From the NCBI GenBank assembly GCA_025991245.1, contig BQMJ01000045.1, forward strand, positions 144,054-208,053: DNA of 64,000 bases, in the 5' to 3' direction. Of the stretch, positions 47,433 through 60,190 are shown piece by piece (the stretch's first letter is position 1; every line of letters starts with the position of its first letter). A model generated the notes under the pieces. That model was not told the DNA's origin. It saw only the letters and a list, made by a program, of their open reading frames with translations, and made no database searches. The stretch comes from Galdieria partita. Lineage: Eukaryota > Rhodophyta > Bangiophyceae > Galdieriales > Galdieriaceae. The translations under genes were made by a program, and so were the position numbers.

Positions 47433-49969
47433 TCACTTTTCTTTGTCCAACAAAACTCGAAAACTTTCAGAAAAGCCTTCTCTACAAAGAAACTCAATAT
47501 AGTCTGGTACTGATAAACTACCTTTGGCCTCCTTAAATGGTAATGGAGTAACATAAACAATACTTATGCAGTCTCGCCAATCAACACCTTTGGAATCCAA
47601 TAAACGAAAATCTACAATCCTTCCAGAATCATCTTCTTTTAACGTAATAGTAAACTCTTCATTCAAAATCAAACCAATTAAGTTTAGTAACTGAGGCTTA
47701 TGTGTTACTCTCACTCGTCTCCTCTTCTTACTACGTTTTTGGCCACCTTGGGAACTTGCCATTGATCCTTGTTTGCTCTTTGACCTACTAGTGGATAAAT
47801 TAGCCGATTCTGAAGTATTCCATGCATCTTTCTTGAAAGAAGGTGGCAAAAAGGAGTTTTCGATAGCAGCAGAGTCACGATTATGGCTATAAAATGAAGA
47901 TATAGATACTTGAAAGAAGTATATATGCCATTGAGAATTCACGATATCCACGAAAATATAATCAAATTGAGGATGTTGTTCTTCCAGTAATATCCAACAG
48001 GAACGAGTAAACTTTCTCATTGGAGGATCAAGTTCATCACTAATCAATCGAACACAGCTACTACAAGATAAACTCAAGTTCCTATAAGGTTTGCTATCGG
48101 AACGGATCGTGACTTCTTCTGTTCTATTGATAAACCATAAAAAGAATAATTTTTCAAAAGTTTGTCCTTTTGTGCTCTGATCACTTCGATAAAGTTGAAA
48201 AAGTTCAGCCAAGTAATTCTCAGAAGCATATCTTTTAAGAAAAGAGGATAACAAGATGTCACGTGCAACGCTATTATAAAAGTGCACGTAGACGCGGCTC
48301 GCTACAACTAATAAACCTCGTCTAATATATGCTCCATCTGCAATAGTAATATTGAGTTTAGTTCTATCCATGAATAGCTTATAAAGCATAGAATCAAATG
48401 CGTTCTTTTCTCTTTCAGTAACAAGCCCATCGATATAACCATTATGCTTTCTTATCATTTCACAATACACTTTTGCTTTGAATTCAACCCACAAATCTTC
48501 AAAACTAGCATTCGGAAGATCGTTGGCAAGAAACACCAGTTTGGCTATCATTCTAGGTACCAACCCAGTAAGTTCGACCACTTCGTCTGAATGTTGACGA
48601 AGAATAGAGGGATAATCAGGCAAATCTTGCCACACGTCAAATTCTTTGAAACTTAAAGGCTCCAAATATTGTTTGACATCGCCATAACCACTAGCCAAAT
48701 TATTTTCAAATTGATGATTCTGTGAACCTGCAATAAGAACTCCACAGTAAGGCTATTCAAGCAAATGAAACATTCATTCTAACAAGAAAGAACGTTACTT
48801 ACTGTCTTCATCACTTCCATACTGGTATAAAGTCGAAAGAAATATGGCCATGTGTTTGTTTTCTTGCCAAACTCGCTCCACAACGCATTATGTTCATCTG
48901 CAATCAACATATTGCGCGGTGCAAGCTGCATCATAAAGCGACGAATAGCGAAAGCTAGATTCAGATCTTTCTTTTTGATACAAAAATATATCACATGCTT
49001 AAGAGGAGCACCATTGAAAACTTCGTAGTCCCATGACTGAAAACTCGGCAACTCGTCCAGAATGGAGAAATTCATGAAAAGCAGCATTTTCAAGTAAAGT
49101 GCAACCATCTGAGAGATGTTGCTGATTTCCTCTAACCATGCCGCTGTGTCTCCAATGTACTGCAGAGGAATCCTACAATACATCGAAAACACAGTTGCCA
49201 TATACAGCTCTACGCTCTTTCCCAGTCCACTTGCTGCCGATAGAATATTCTGACGGCGAGGAAGATTAGGAGCTATCACACCAAGGCTTTCTATGAGTCG
49301 ATTCCACTTCCTAATAAACTCTCCTCTCAGAAAGATTCTTGAGATTTTCCCAGCACTTTTTTCCACTGGAAAATCTTCGAGAAACTCTTTGGGAGCAACC
49401 AACTGCGCTATGTCTTCAAAAGTTTCTTTCCCAACTTCGAAAACTTTGCCTCCTACCTGTACCTTCTCTCCAAGAACTGAGGCAACAGTTTTGAACACAC
49501 ACTCTTGTTCAAGATTAGGCAAGTTTGTCAACCACACATTGCTAAATTTTTCGTCTATTTTAAAATCGTTTTGTACAAATATATCTCTAAAGTCCATATA
49601 TCTTTCATGGTTTCTGCCACGACTATTTTTGACTGAAGCAAGAATAACTCTTCGACAACCGAAACTAGAACGCTTCCTGTCAAAACAAGACAAAGGTTTT
49701 GTAAAGCTTCTACTCCATAAGTGACACTCTTTGGTTCCACAAAACACCTTAGTTTGGAAAGGATACTGAACAATGGCTGGGGAAAGACCTGTAGAATGAA
49801 ACGAAAAAGCAAAGCAACCAACAAGCATTGCAACCATCCAGCTTTGTTTCACAACCTCAAAATAACAATGGACGATTGCTTTAGAGCCAATCAATGATGG
49901 CGATGGATTTATATAGTCTGAGCCAACTGACTTGTCGTTTGCAAACAAAGAAAACCCTACAAGTTTCAC
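47433..49969 (-). CDS. P-loop NTPase + restriction-endonuclease-like protein (Crinkler/RHS-type architecture)
   Basis: Two exons (49969-48803, 48719-47433; intron 83 bp) join in phase to 817 residues. The first 120 residues are Cys/Ser/Arg-rich with a hydrophobic start, possibly a targeting region. Residues about 242-252 form a Walker A-like loop (NILSAASGLGKS, first Gly replaced by Ala) and 355-359 a Walker B-like LIADE. Residues 577-670 fit a PD-(D/E)XK nuclease core: TFEKLFFLWF with the first Glu, QFDYIFVD with the Asp, then IYFFQVSISSFYSH with the Gln-x-Ser and the following His seen in these nucleases. Near 722-735 the patch GGQKRSKKRRRVRVTHK looks like a nuclear localisation signal. Such NTPase-nuclease chains occur in Crinkler effectors and trypanosome RHS proteins, often in subtelomeres, as here. 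Family match is by motif order only. Confidence 0.62.
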
Positions 49970-50448
49970 AAAGTTTAACTAAATATGTTTGAGTTTACTG
50001 GGTGGTGATGGCGGCTTTCAACCTTCTGTTGACCTACTTGAAGAAATCACTAAAGTGGTACTATATGAGCTAGTTGACAGAGAGTTAGATAAAGCTTTAT
50101 GACTGTTTGAGTGCTTGACCAGTTTATATGTTTCCAAATTGTATACAACAGATATTTTTCCAACTTTGATTTTTTGGCGTTGCGTTTTAGAATAAATGTG
50201 GATAATAGCCAACTTTGAAAGTTTTCATGAGAGTGGGGTTTTGATATTACTATTGTAGATGCGTCTGTGGTTTTTATCAGAGAAACTCTGAGGGAACCAG
50301 ATTCGAGAGTGAGTCCAGGTACTTGCTTCATAACGTGTTGAAGTATTCTGGGTACAGTTGAAGAGTTTATGACTGAGTTGCTTCTTTCTTGCCTCTTTGC
50401 TTTTCTCTGTTGGGTTTACTAGTGTAGGCAATTCTTTGTCTTGGGAAG
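49970..50448. other. unassigned gap with protein-like minus pieces
   Basis: Between the NTPase-nuclease start and the next minus-strand gene. A minus piece at 50331-50220 (VPGLTLESGSLRVSLIKTTD) is protein-like but I could not connect it. Any promoter of the NTPase-nuclease gene must be here. Confidence 0.35.
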
Positions 50449-51282
50449 CTACCTTGACAACTCAGTTATGTTTCTACACCTTTGGAGTGCTCTAGTGTTT
50501 GCAGAATTTTCCGTGGTAGATTGTTGAATTTTGTGGAACATAGACTGTTTGAAACTTTGCGGTGTTTTAGATGCATAGGAGGAAGTGGCTCGAGAGTCTT
50601 TGTTTTTGACTATTGTTGTGAAGGGACAAACAAGGCAAGGTTCTTGCAATGATACTTATTATATGAGTCATGACGCTATGCTATTATGGAGAGTTTTCAT
50701 ATGTAGAACTCACAAAATAGAAAGAGTCAACAATCGATTCTTTATTTTCGCAATTGAATTATACAAAAATAGAATATGCGATACTTGGTCCATGTATTCA
50801 AGCGAATTGAGAAACTTGACTAGAAACTTTATCAACATACTTGTAGGCAAAATACAAATTATACATGTGTCACTTCCAATGTGGACTTGATTCTCACTCT
50901 GTCGATATTTGAAATACTCGACCAGAGTGTATACACTCAATCTGCAAAAGTCTAAAAAGTACTTGATACTGGTAACAATTCACAGTCCTTCAAGTTGCAA
51001 ATAGCTCAGCTAAACATTTATCAGCACAAGTGCTCACCCTTCTTGCCGAAATTTCTCTATGACAACTTGGCGACTACACACCCAATCTTTCCAAGTTGTG
51101 CGAAACACGCCTTTCTTCTTGAACGTGGCAGATAGTACTTTCTTGAAATGATTCCTATCAAATAGAGCTCAATGTTCTCCAAATCAGCTTGAAACCAGTA
51201 AATCTCCGAGGTAAGTAACAAAGGTGAGTCTATCTCACTATACAATGGCGGGTCTTTCTCTCGGAGGTATGCCGACACTCAT
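50449..51282 (-). CDS. unknown four-exon gene with a possible Cys-pair zinc site
   Basis: Exons 51282-51244, 51141-51038, 50941-50841 and 50642-50449 fit in phase to 145 residues. The pieces read MSVGIPPRERPAI, FKKKGVFRTTWKDWVCSRQV, LVEYFKYRQSENQVHIGSDT and KNKDSRATSSYASKTPQS, and look coding. Splicing exon 3 to exon 4 creates CIIC then, six residues on, CLVC, a CX2CX6CX2C pattern that could bind zinc. The third intron would be about 198 bp, longer than others here, so an exon may be missing. No family recognised. Confidence 0.4.
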
Positions 51283-51388
51283 TCTAGCACAACGGTTCTC
51301 TTCAAATAATGCAACGTTAGAGAATCAATAGTATTCTAGGTAAAACTTTGAGTGGGAGGTTCCCTTGGAAAGTTTTCACTAGGTACAT

Positions 51389-51821
51389 ATGAAACTATAT
51401 GGCGTGTGCACTTTTGACGGTACTCGAAGAGCTCTTCAACGTCTCTCTGCCCAATCTCTCTTTGTGATTGTATTGCTTTGCTCAACTGTGGCTGTAGTTG
51501 CTTTGTTACCACCTGTTTTGAAGTGGATAAAATTGTTCCCTTTTATGAAAATACAAGTAGTTGAAATTAGAGAAGAACTTTTTAGTACGACCAAACTTTG
51601 AGGTTTTATGATTTCGCACTTTTTGAAATACCAACCAAGGCCCGATTTGGTTTGTTCGTTTCCTGTCAACGACATGGCTTGAACCTCAAAGTCGCCTCCA
51701 AGTTCCTGTCGAATGCAACGTAGGTACTGTTCGAGAATTGTTAATTTTAATTCCTTGACTCGTTTAATACAGTGACCCTGCGGATTATTGGGGAACCAAT
51801 CGGCACAAAGGCTCCAAATAG
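51389..51821 (+). CDS. unknown small membrane protein, spliced
   Basis: ATG 51389 opens a frame with one hydrophobic segment (LFVIVLLCSTVAVVALLPPV). The last two exons are firm: 51586-51719 (FALFEIPTKARFGLFVSCQR and SKFLSNA) and 51773-51821 (DPADYWGTNRHKGSK, stop TAG), joined by a 53-bp GT-AG intron. The donor joining the first exon to 51586 is uncertain: 51494, 51515 and 51557 all keep phase. The gene is divergent from the unknown gene ending at 51282, 106 bp between starts. No family recognised. It is the last gene-like structure before the telomere. Confidence 0.42.
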
Positions 51822-54800
51822 TCTTTGACCTTGAATCCTTGTCCCACTCTAGTCTTCCAATGTAACTTGTCTTTGAACTGAATTGTACAAGTAACTGTTG
51901 TCCTGTGAACAGTTGTTGAAGACTCTCCCTTGTGGAACAATTACCAAGATCTTTTGTAACATTCGGAGTATATTCTGAGTTGATTCTCTTCGGTTCTTCA
52001 CAAAACCGATTTCTGTCATCGTTAGTTTTTGTCTATTGAGAATCTATTGTCCGAGTGGAGAGTGGAGATCGACTCGTGGCAACTGAACTGCGCAGCTCAA
52101 CTGTGAGTTGCTGTTTCGAAAACGGACGTGAACAGAGTTTGTGCACATACTTTGAATCATCTTTACGTCGTTGTTTGTTAACCTTACTTGACGTGGTCAC
52201 TGAAGGATGCAGATGTGCCCAAAACCACAAGTTACACGTGTTCAAACTTGGGAGAAAACGACACTGTTTTAGAAAAGATACTGTTTGAATAGAATCATTG
52301 TTGGCACTTCATTATCCTGTCTTTCTAGTGGGAAAGGACAGTTAAATGTATAGTGCACAACTTCTATCAATAGTAATCAGTAAGGCTGAGAAGCACCAAG
52401 TATACCAATTGACCACTAAAGACGAATTTATGAAATCATTGTTCGGTATTCTGCATTTCAAACCGCTATTCTTTTGTCAGATTGAATAACCCGACTGAGC
52501 GACATTCCTATATATGCACAAGATATTCCAAGATCTTCCTAAGCTACAAAGCAAAATGGAGAAAGAAATCAATATTTTGTTTTTGATATTTTTTTTTACT
52601 TGTACGATCGATCTTCATACTGGTGGAAGCCATTGCTAAAATTTTACTCACGTAGAAATCTAGAGTCAATGAATAAATATACGCTGAATTTCGTGATTAG
52701 TCACGTATACAAGAAGAACTCTAACCAACAATTGGTTTGTCATAATGTAAATGTCTGAATGGCAATGTATTGCTCTATTCAATTGATAATAAAAAAATAC
52801 ACATGACACTACTTTCCGTTATTGACAAATTGCCTCATCATTTATACGGAAGCAAGAAAGACGTTTAGCCAACAAAATAAGACAAACATCAACTGTAATA
52901 TGCATACAACAAAGTACTCATTGTAAAAGGATAGTACTATTGATAAATAGCAAAGAAATTGAATTTTGGCAATTTGCATGTATATTTTAATCCAATCCAG
53001 GAGAGGAGACAAACGCAACTTTAGCCACTATAAATCACAAAAGTGTCAACAGAGAGGCTCCAAAGAATCGACACCAATTCTTAAAACATGATAAAGACTA
53101 GAATTGGCCATTCAAGCTTACTAATCAATCAATCGGAACTATTCATGGTTGACAGAGCAGTGTCCAATGCAGTATAGCTATCACCCAACGACCAAAAAAG
53201 TAAATTCTCATATCGCTCCATAAGAAAAACATAGTTTATGAAGAACAACTACAAAAGGCTGCTTGTGAGACCAGAGTTTAAAAGAAAAGTTTCAAGCAAT
53301 CCAGTATCAATCAAAACAATAAATAGAGATGCAAGACAAGTTACATGAGAAGCCTTCATTGTGTTGAAAACATGTGTCACGGAAACTTATTGAAGACAAC
53401 ATGTACTTGTGAGAGTTTCCAATAGAAAATTCATTTGAAAGGAGAAAAGGAAAATCACAAATTTCTTGTAACAACGATATCAGTTCAAGAGCAAACTACT
53501 CAGCCAAAACAAGGACAAGCACAATCAAATTGCTAAATTATAGAAAGGATAGGAGAAGAAAAAAGTTTATGAATTTTTATTTAACCCAGTGGCGAATTAA
53601 AACAGCTAGGAAAACATAGTCATTTCCAATTACACTGTGACGTGAAAGAGGAAAAGAAAACATAAAAAGCACCTAAAGTAGTACCTGAAAACTACATATT
53701 CAAAAACTATTTACATTCAATAAGAAGAAATGCAATTTTACAATGAAACCTCTGTTCTTTACAAGCAACTAAATTAGAAAGTAATGTCTATGAAAACATT
53801 TTTAGCAGTTAATATATAGAAGCTTGGTAGTTTTTTTTGCAAATGAAAAACTTGTTGCATTGTAGATTTTACTAAGCTGAATTAGGATCCAAGTTGGGTC
53901 GTTGGGAAATCCAGTAAGAAGTTATTTGAGTTTACATGAGGGTTCATTAATTCATTCCCTCACTTTTCTGTATTGCCTTTGGTTACCATGGGTTGTTGTC
54001 CTGTTCTGCGTAGCCATTTCTCGACAAAATTAAAAAATTTTTTGGAAATTTTTTTAAGCCACATAATTGTGTAAAAAGGTTGTAGGAAATAGTTTATTAT
54101 CAGAGAAATGTGTTTTTCTCATACACGATTAATATTTTACGATTTGCCGAGAGTATGCTCCCATTGCCTCAAAATGGCTAGAGTGCTATTTTCTTGTAAA
54201 TATAAAAACAACTAGTAGTAGAAATCAACAGCAATGAAGGATTCAAAGAATCAAACTTACCAAGCTCTTCTTTCATTTTCAATTTTCCTCTGGAAAAGAT
54301 GAGGAAAGGCCAACGATTGATTCAAAATCTCTATGGTGCATTTTTGCATACTTGATATAGTATAAAATTCTTGGGCGAGGTGCAAGTACACCAGAATAGT
54401 ACAAGTTGAGCTTCTCCTGCAACGTCGCAAATATCGCAGTATTCCAAGTTGTGTCAATAACACAGACGTCTAGTCTCAATCTTGCTCTTGCTTCCTATTA
54501 AAACATAGAAATGAATATGTACCTCTGTAGAAGACATTCATTTGATTTCAATTAACCAAGTATTGATTCAAACGCTAGAAAATTTTGAAAGAAAAACCTA
54601 TAAGAGTTTCTTATGGTGGAAATGGAAGAAAAGAATTTCGATTGGAGAACACCACAAACAAAGATCTTCAAATAGAAAATTCAAGAGAAAAGAGCTGGGG
54701 AGAAACCAAAATATTATGTAATGCATACTAAAAGACTAAAAAAGTATTTAAAGATAAGAAAACAAAGAAGAACAAATTGATTGTAGAGAAAAAGAGTGAA

Positions 54801-57800
54801 AGTACAATATGACCAATAAGGAAAAATGCCACGCAGTGATATAATCTTCTAATAGTTATCGCGCAAAGTATTGACCAGGTAGACATAAAGCAAGAATAAA
54901 GAGGAAGGATAGCAGACATGATGGAATATTTACGTTGTCATTGTTAACTGCTTCTTTCAATTGAAAGCCTTTTTTATGGCATATGCATGGTATGGCTTAC
55001 TTTTGGTTCAAGATGTATACCATCAGCAAAGTAGCATTATAGTATACAAAGATACTCACAGAATGAAATAAGGAGTATACAATGATCATAAGAAAGTAAA
55101 ACCCTGTTTTGCGAAATTGCTAAGTGATAGATAGGACAACGTAAGGAAAAAATAGGGCGAAACAAGGTTGTACTCTTCAAACCACTGTCAGCGAATCGAG
55201 AAAGACTCTGATACAGTATACGGTAAATAGTACTGTTGCAATAAACGGAAAGCGAAGCCAATTTAGTTTTGCAAGATTTCAAGTAAATAATGAATCATGT
55301 TAGCTCCAACCAAATGAAAACGTTTCCCCAAAACAAGTACTAGAGAAAATTCATGATCAGTCAAAAGCTGTACAAGTGCACGAGTATGTTAGGGGATGAA
55401 GATTTCATAGGAGAAGATGAATTGACACGAATGGATCAACAAACAAAACAAACCTTAAAACCTACCCAATATGAAAGCAACAAGGTAAGTCAAAATATGT
55501 GAATTATTAAATAATTCTTTGCTTTATAACTTTGGTTTCACGAGAACATAATTCATTGAAGGAAAGCTCATGACGTATGTCAGAGCAAACTAGACAATTC
55601 TATTTTATTTAAATCTTTGTAACGTTTCCTTCTTTCGTACACTTATAGACTAATAAATGAACGATACAGATAGCTATTTTGAAAATAACCCATAGAGAAA
55701 AGAAAGACAGCAAGAGAAATAGAATCTCTAGAAATTTGAAGAATTCTCATATACTACTTGTCTTTATTGAATAAGTATATCTCTAATTGTTTTCTTCAAC
55801 GGACATTGATCGATAATGCAAAAGATAGTAAGAAGAAGTGTCCAAAATGCATGTTCAACGAAAAACCTACCAAACACTCAGTAGGAAACAATTCAGTACT
55901 TTTGTCAAATTGAAATAGTTAAAAGAAATTTTATATAGTTAAGGAGAGAAACAAAAACAACAGGATAATTTCAAAGAACAAGAATAAAAATACAACAAAC
56001 TCATGGAGGAAAAGTGCAATTGAGAGATATGTTTCTCTACAAGTTGTCAATCAAAGCATAGTCAAACTGACATAAAGCATATAATATTCAAATTGCTACA
56101 GACCAACATTGAACTTTTGTGGCTAGATTGCTAACTGTTTAATCATTTGAGGCTTTTTTATGTCAAAAGCGTGGCTTGCTTCATATTCCTTATATATATC
56201 AACAGTACAATTCGTGTATAATATAATGTCGATCAACATAAAATAGAACAAAATTGATGCAGTTACCATAAGAAAGCAAAACAGCTTTTTAAAAAGAAGG
56301 TTTCCGATAAAAGATACCACATAGTAGCAACCAACAGTTGCAAGATTCTACTTTTCGAAAAACTGTCGCTTTTCAATATCGAAAACGACTATAGTGAAAC
56401 AAGCCATGCAATAGTTAACTGTAAAAGTTACCAGGTTTAGATTTCGCAATATATCAAATTCATAACCAAATTGTTCAGCTCCCCCCAAAAAAATAAAAAC
56501 TTCAATAAAAGTGAAAGAAATGGAACAATTAAATATCGCTAACATGCAATACCAATACAACTGTGGGGGTGATTCCAAAAATTTCAAAGGACGAATTACT
56601 TTGCCACTCTAGATAAATTGTCAAAATCACTAAAATCTTGAAGAATCTTGACACAATTTCACAAGTATGTGACCGAGTCTAAACCACTTAATTTTATACT
56701 CTACTACATTTTTTTTCGACGACCTAGTGAATTGAGAAAAACACATGCCTTTTAGAAAAAGGATTGAAAAGTCGTGTTGTTTCAAATAAAAAAAATTTGT
56801 TTTTCTGAAATTATCTACGATCTATTAGAAGAGCAATAAAAATATCGTCTCGAATAGAGTCTATGAAAAAAGGAAGAATTTAGGGAGATCGGCCAATGTG
56901 AAAAAATTGAAGAATTTCAATACATTATTTGTCCTTTATGGCATAAAAACTTCTAGTTGTTCTCAGGGATAAACAGTAGGTGATAATTCGAAATTCAGTA
57001 AAAAGAAAAGTAAAAGAAATCTGCGTATAGAAAAGATCAATATATTCTTATCTCAAACCGTTTAGTACATAGGTGAAATAGAACCTAGGAAAACTTCATT
57101 ACGCATTCAAGGGTTATAAGACATAAAACACAAAAGAAAAACAGACAGTAGTACTAGAAGAGAAATGATCAAACAAGTGAACTTTCTAAAATGTGAACAA
57201 AGAGCCTAAACGACAATTGAATCTTCTAGCTCATTCATTCTTAAAACGTAACAATTGAACAAAAATCTGTGACATAAGAGTGCACACTGAAAAGCCGAGA
57301 AAGAGATTCAGAATTTGACATAGTAGAGAATAGATACAAGGCGGTTCAAAAAAGTTACCAAAACACAAGATGTTGCATTCGAGAATCTAAGAATAGCATA
57401 AGCACTGTTTATTTTTTGCTAAATATGTATACCGACACTATATTTCAAGTAAGGCTACTCAAAGAATGAAGCAAGCAGTGTCTCAGAAACGACTTACCAA
57501 ATGGTTAAATTTTCGATAGCATAGTACCGTAGAATACAATAAAATGACCAAATAACAATACTTAGAATTTTGCTATATAAGACAAATTTCTAAAAACGAT
57601 TCTAACAAGGTAAGGTTCAACCACGAAGATCCTGGCGAAACCATTGAAACAAAAGTTTCGAAACTATCCATATTCAAAGCTTATTATTATGTATGCCCTG
57701 AAGACAGCAGCGATCTTAATAAGAAAAATCAGTAAACAAAGAACATCATCGCAACAATGTAGTACCTATATAAAAAGACAAACTCAACGAAAAAGCTACT

Positions 57801-57850
57801 ATGTCACCAAGGCATAAAAGTTTAAAAAAATTCCAAAACTTTTGACAACA
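51822..57850. other. gene-poor subtelomeric DNA, A-rich plus strand
   Basis: Almost no convincing coding sequence. One protein-like plus frame (52055-52288, GDRLVATELRSSTVSCCFEN) has no ATG. From about 52.4 kb the plus strand becomes strongly A-rich and T-poor, with runs of A interrupted by G and C. Some stretches match the repeats at 57.8-63.3 kb weakly, for example around 55740-55930 against 56920-57050 and 59860-59900, so this may be an older, more decayed part of the same array. Confidence 0.55.
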
Positions 57851-60190
57851 GTTAAAAGAAAAAGATTTCAGCATTTCATTTTCAGTTCTATTGCATTGGC
57901 ATTATAAAACGGTATTGAAGAAAAGTTTTTGCAATCTATCAAAGGGGAATAGGCAATTTTTGCATTACCAGTTTAGGACTTTCTTTATACGGTTTACCAA
58001 AGGAACAATACCAAAACCAATCTTAGAAAAAAGCCAAAGAAAAAACCTTTAGAGAAATGAAAACTTGAGAATATATTGAGAAATTTTTATGTACAACTTG
58101 TTCTTTACATCATTGGTACCATGAATCTGCTCTGGTCAGGCAGATATTCCTCAACCGTGTGAAACTAAGTAAAAAAGTTACAGCAATCTGCTGACGGAGA
58201 AAAAAAATACAATACCTTTGATGAAAGGGAATTTAGCAACTATATCAGATAGAAATACAGAAGAAAAATTGTTTTTTTCTCATTGGAGGAAAAGTAGTAA
58301 AAAGAAGAGGTAATTCTTGGATGCAGCAATGAGGACAGCACAAAACAAAAAAAGAAAAATGTTACACAGTGACAGATTGCTCTACTGTTGCGACGACTTG
58401 TTCGCGTACATTGCTCGCACCTTCGACTAAGGTCACCAGAAGGGTACCATTTAAACGAACCACTTAGAATCTCAAAACGATACAAAAGTAGCAGAAAATT
58501 GTGCATTCTTAATATAATTTGAACTTAAGAAGGAATGTAAAAGACTAACTCCAGTTTTCAATCCAAAAAGAATTTAAACAAAATGTAGCTGACAGGAAAC
58601 CAAACTTGGTCAGTAGCACAGAAAGCAAAAAAAAATAAAACAATACGTAACTATTCTTTGTGCAGAAAAGCATAAATAAGAAACCGGACATAAACAATTC
58701 ACTCTGCTTACTAAAACTTTGGGACTACTGGAGCTCAGTGAATTGAAAAACTAGGTATGTCAAGGACGAAAGCAACAAGCATTTTTTCGTCATTTTGGTT
58801 TTATAATACTTCATTAGGGTATACTTTCAAGTTAAATATGCATACTTACCTAAAAGTTCAAATACCATTGGAAGATATTAACATGGTGAATCAAGGTAAA
58901 TTCATCCAATATAAGAAAGCAAAAGGTTACTTCACCAATTAGATTCGTCACAAATAAAACACGAAGCAAAATATCATAATATGAAGAAAACAATTAACTT
59001 ACTGTGCAACTGTTTCAATCAAGAACGAAATTCATGATGCTAACAATAACAAAAAAGCAACCATTCAAGAAAAATTCTCACAATTTCTAAACAGCTCAAA
59101 ATTTCGAATTATTGCAAAGTAACAGAGAAATTCCTTAACTCAAAAGGGATTTGAACAAAAAATAGCATCCAAAAATTTTACCTAAATACCCGTAGCAAAC
59201 AACAAAATACAAACATACGCAGAAATAGCACACAAGACAAGTCATTTCATCGATGGCAAAACAAGTAGCACAGTTTGAGAATTCATTACCTTTACGAAAC
59301 TAAAAGCAAAAGTGAATGTCTTGATAGAACCAATACTCTTTCTTTCTCCAATGCATTGAGACTTCCAAAAACCTGATAAATTTCGAATGCAAATGACCTG
59401 GAACAGGACAATAGGAATTTTATTTCAGGGTTGATTAATTTTTTTAATTTTATTACTGCTTCTAACAAAAGACACATACGATAGAAAGAAATTAACAGGA
59501 TAGAAAAAGGAACATTCATCCAACAGAATAAAGCAAAAGGATCCTTCACCCAATGAAAACGGCTTCACAAGAATAAGTAAAAAACAATAAAAAAAGCTTT
59601 AATAAATGGTTCTGCAACAAAATCAATGAAAAACGAGAGTTTCAAGGCAACAATCATCCCCAAAAAAAATTTCAATTAAACAGACCACTTCAAATTGTAA
59701 ATCAACACAACACGAGATGAAAATGCCTAAAAACAGATGAAGGACAATCATAAGTTAAAAGCAAAATCAAAACTTTTACCTATCGTTTCCAAGTATTCAT
59801 GCAATATATCTCAGATACAAATGTAATGGAAAAATAACCCACAAGAACAGTCTCCAAAACGCCACCAAACACTCAGTAAAATTTGCGACTAATTATACTA
59901 GACTAAAGGAAAACGAAAAGGATTGATAGAATTAAGAAACTTTCGTTTAAAATGCAATTAAGAAAAGAAATGCAGTAAATTGTAAAATATGTGTAGGCTG
60001 GCAGAAGGGAGTGTGCATTTTTCTTTCTTATTCAGGTTTTACTGAGGAATTATTATCGGGTACATAAAAACGCCTCAACAAAAAAAGGACAAACACCAGT
60101 TAAAAGCAAAATATAAACTTTCTCTATTCGCTTCCAAGTATTTATGCAAAATATACCTCGAATAGAGCTATAAGGAAAAAATATCACACA
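57851..60190 (+). repeat. subtelomeric tandem repeat, copy A
   Basis: About 2.33 kb. Anchors shared with copy B, in order: AAAGATTTCAGCA at 57861, TCATTGGAGGAAAAGTAGTA at 58280, ACCAGAAGGGTACCATT near 58434, AAGTCATTT at 59239 and TGTGTAGGCTGG at 59990. Distances between A and B stay at about 2,306-2,333. Identity looks roughly 75-80 percent by eye, with many small indels. No long open frame. Confidence 0.8.

Noticed and set aside
52055-52288. 77-codon plus frame in subtelomere
   Set aside because: No ATG, no splice neighbours, no recognised motif.
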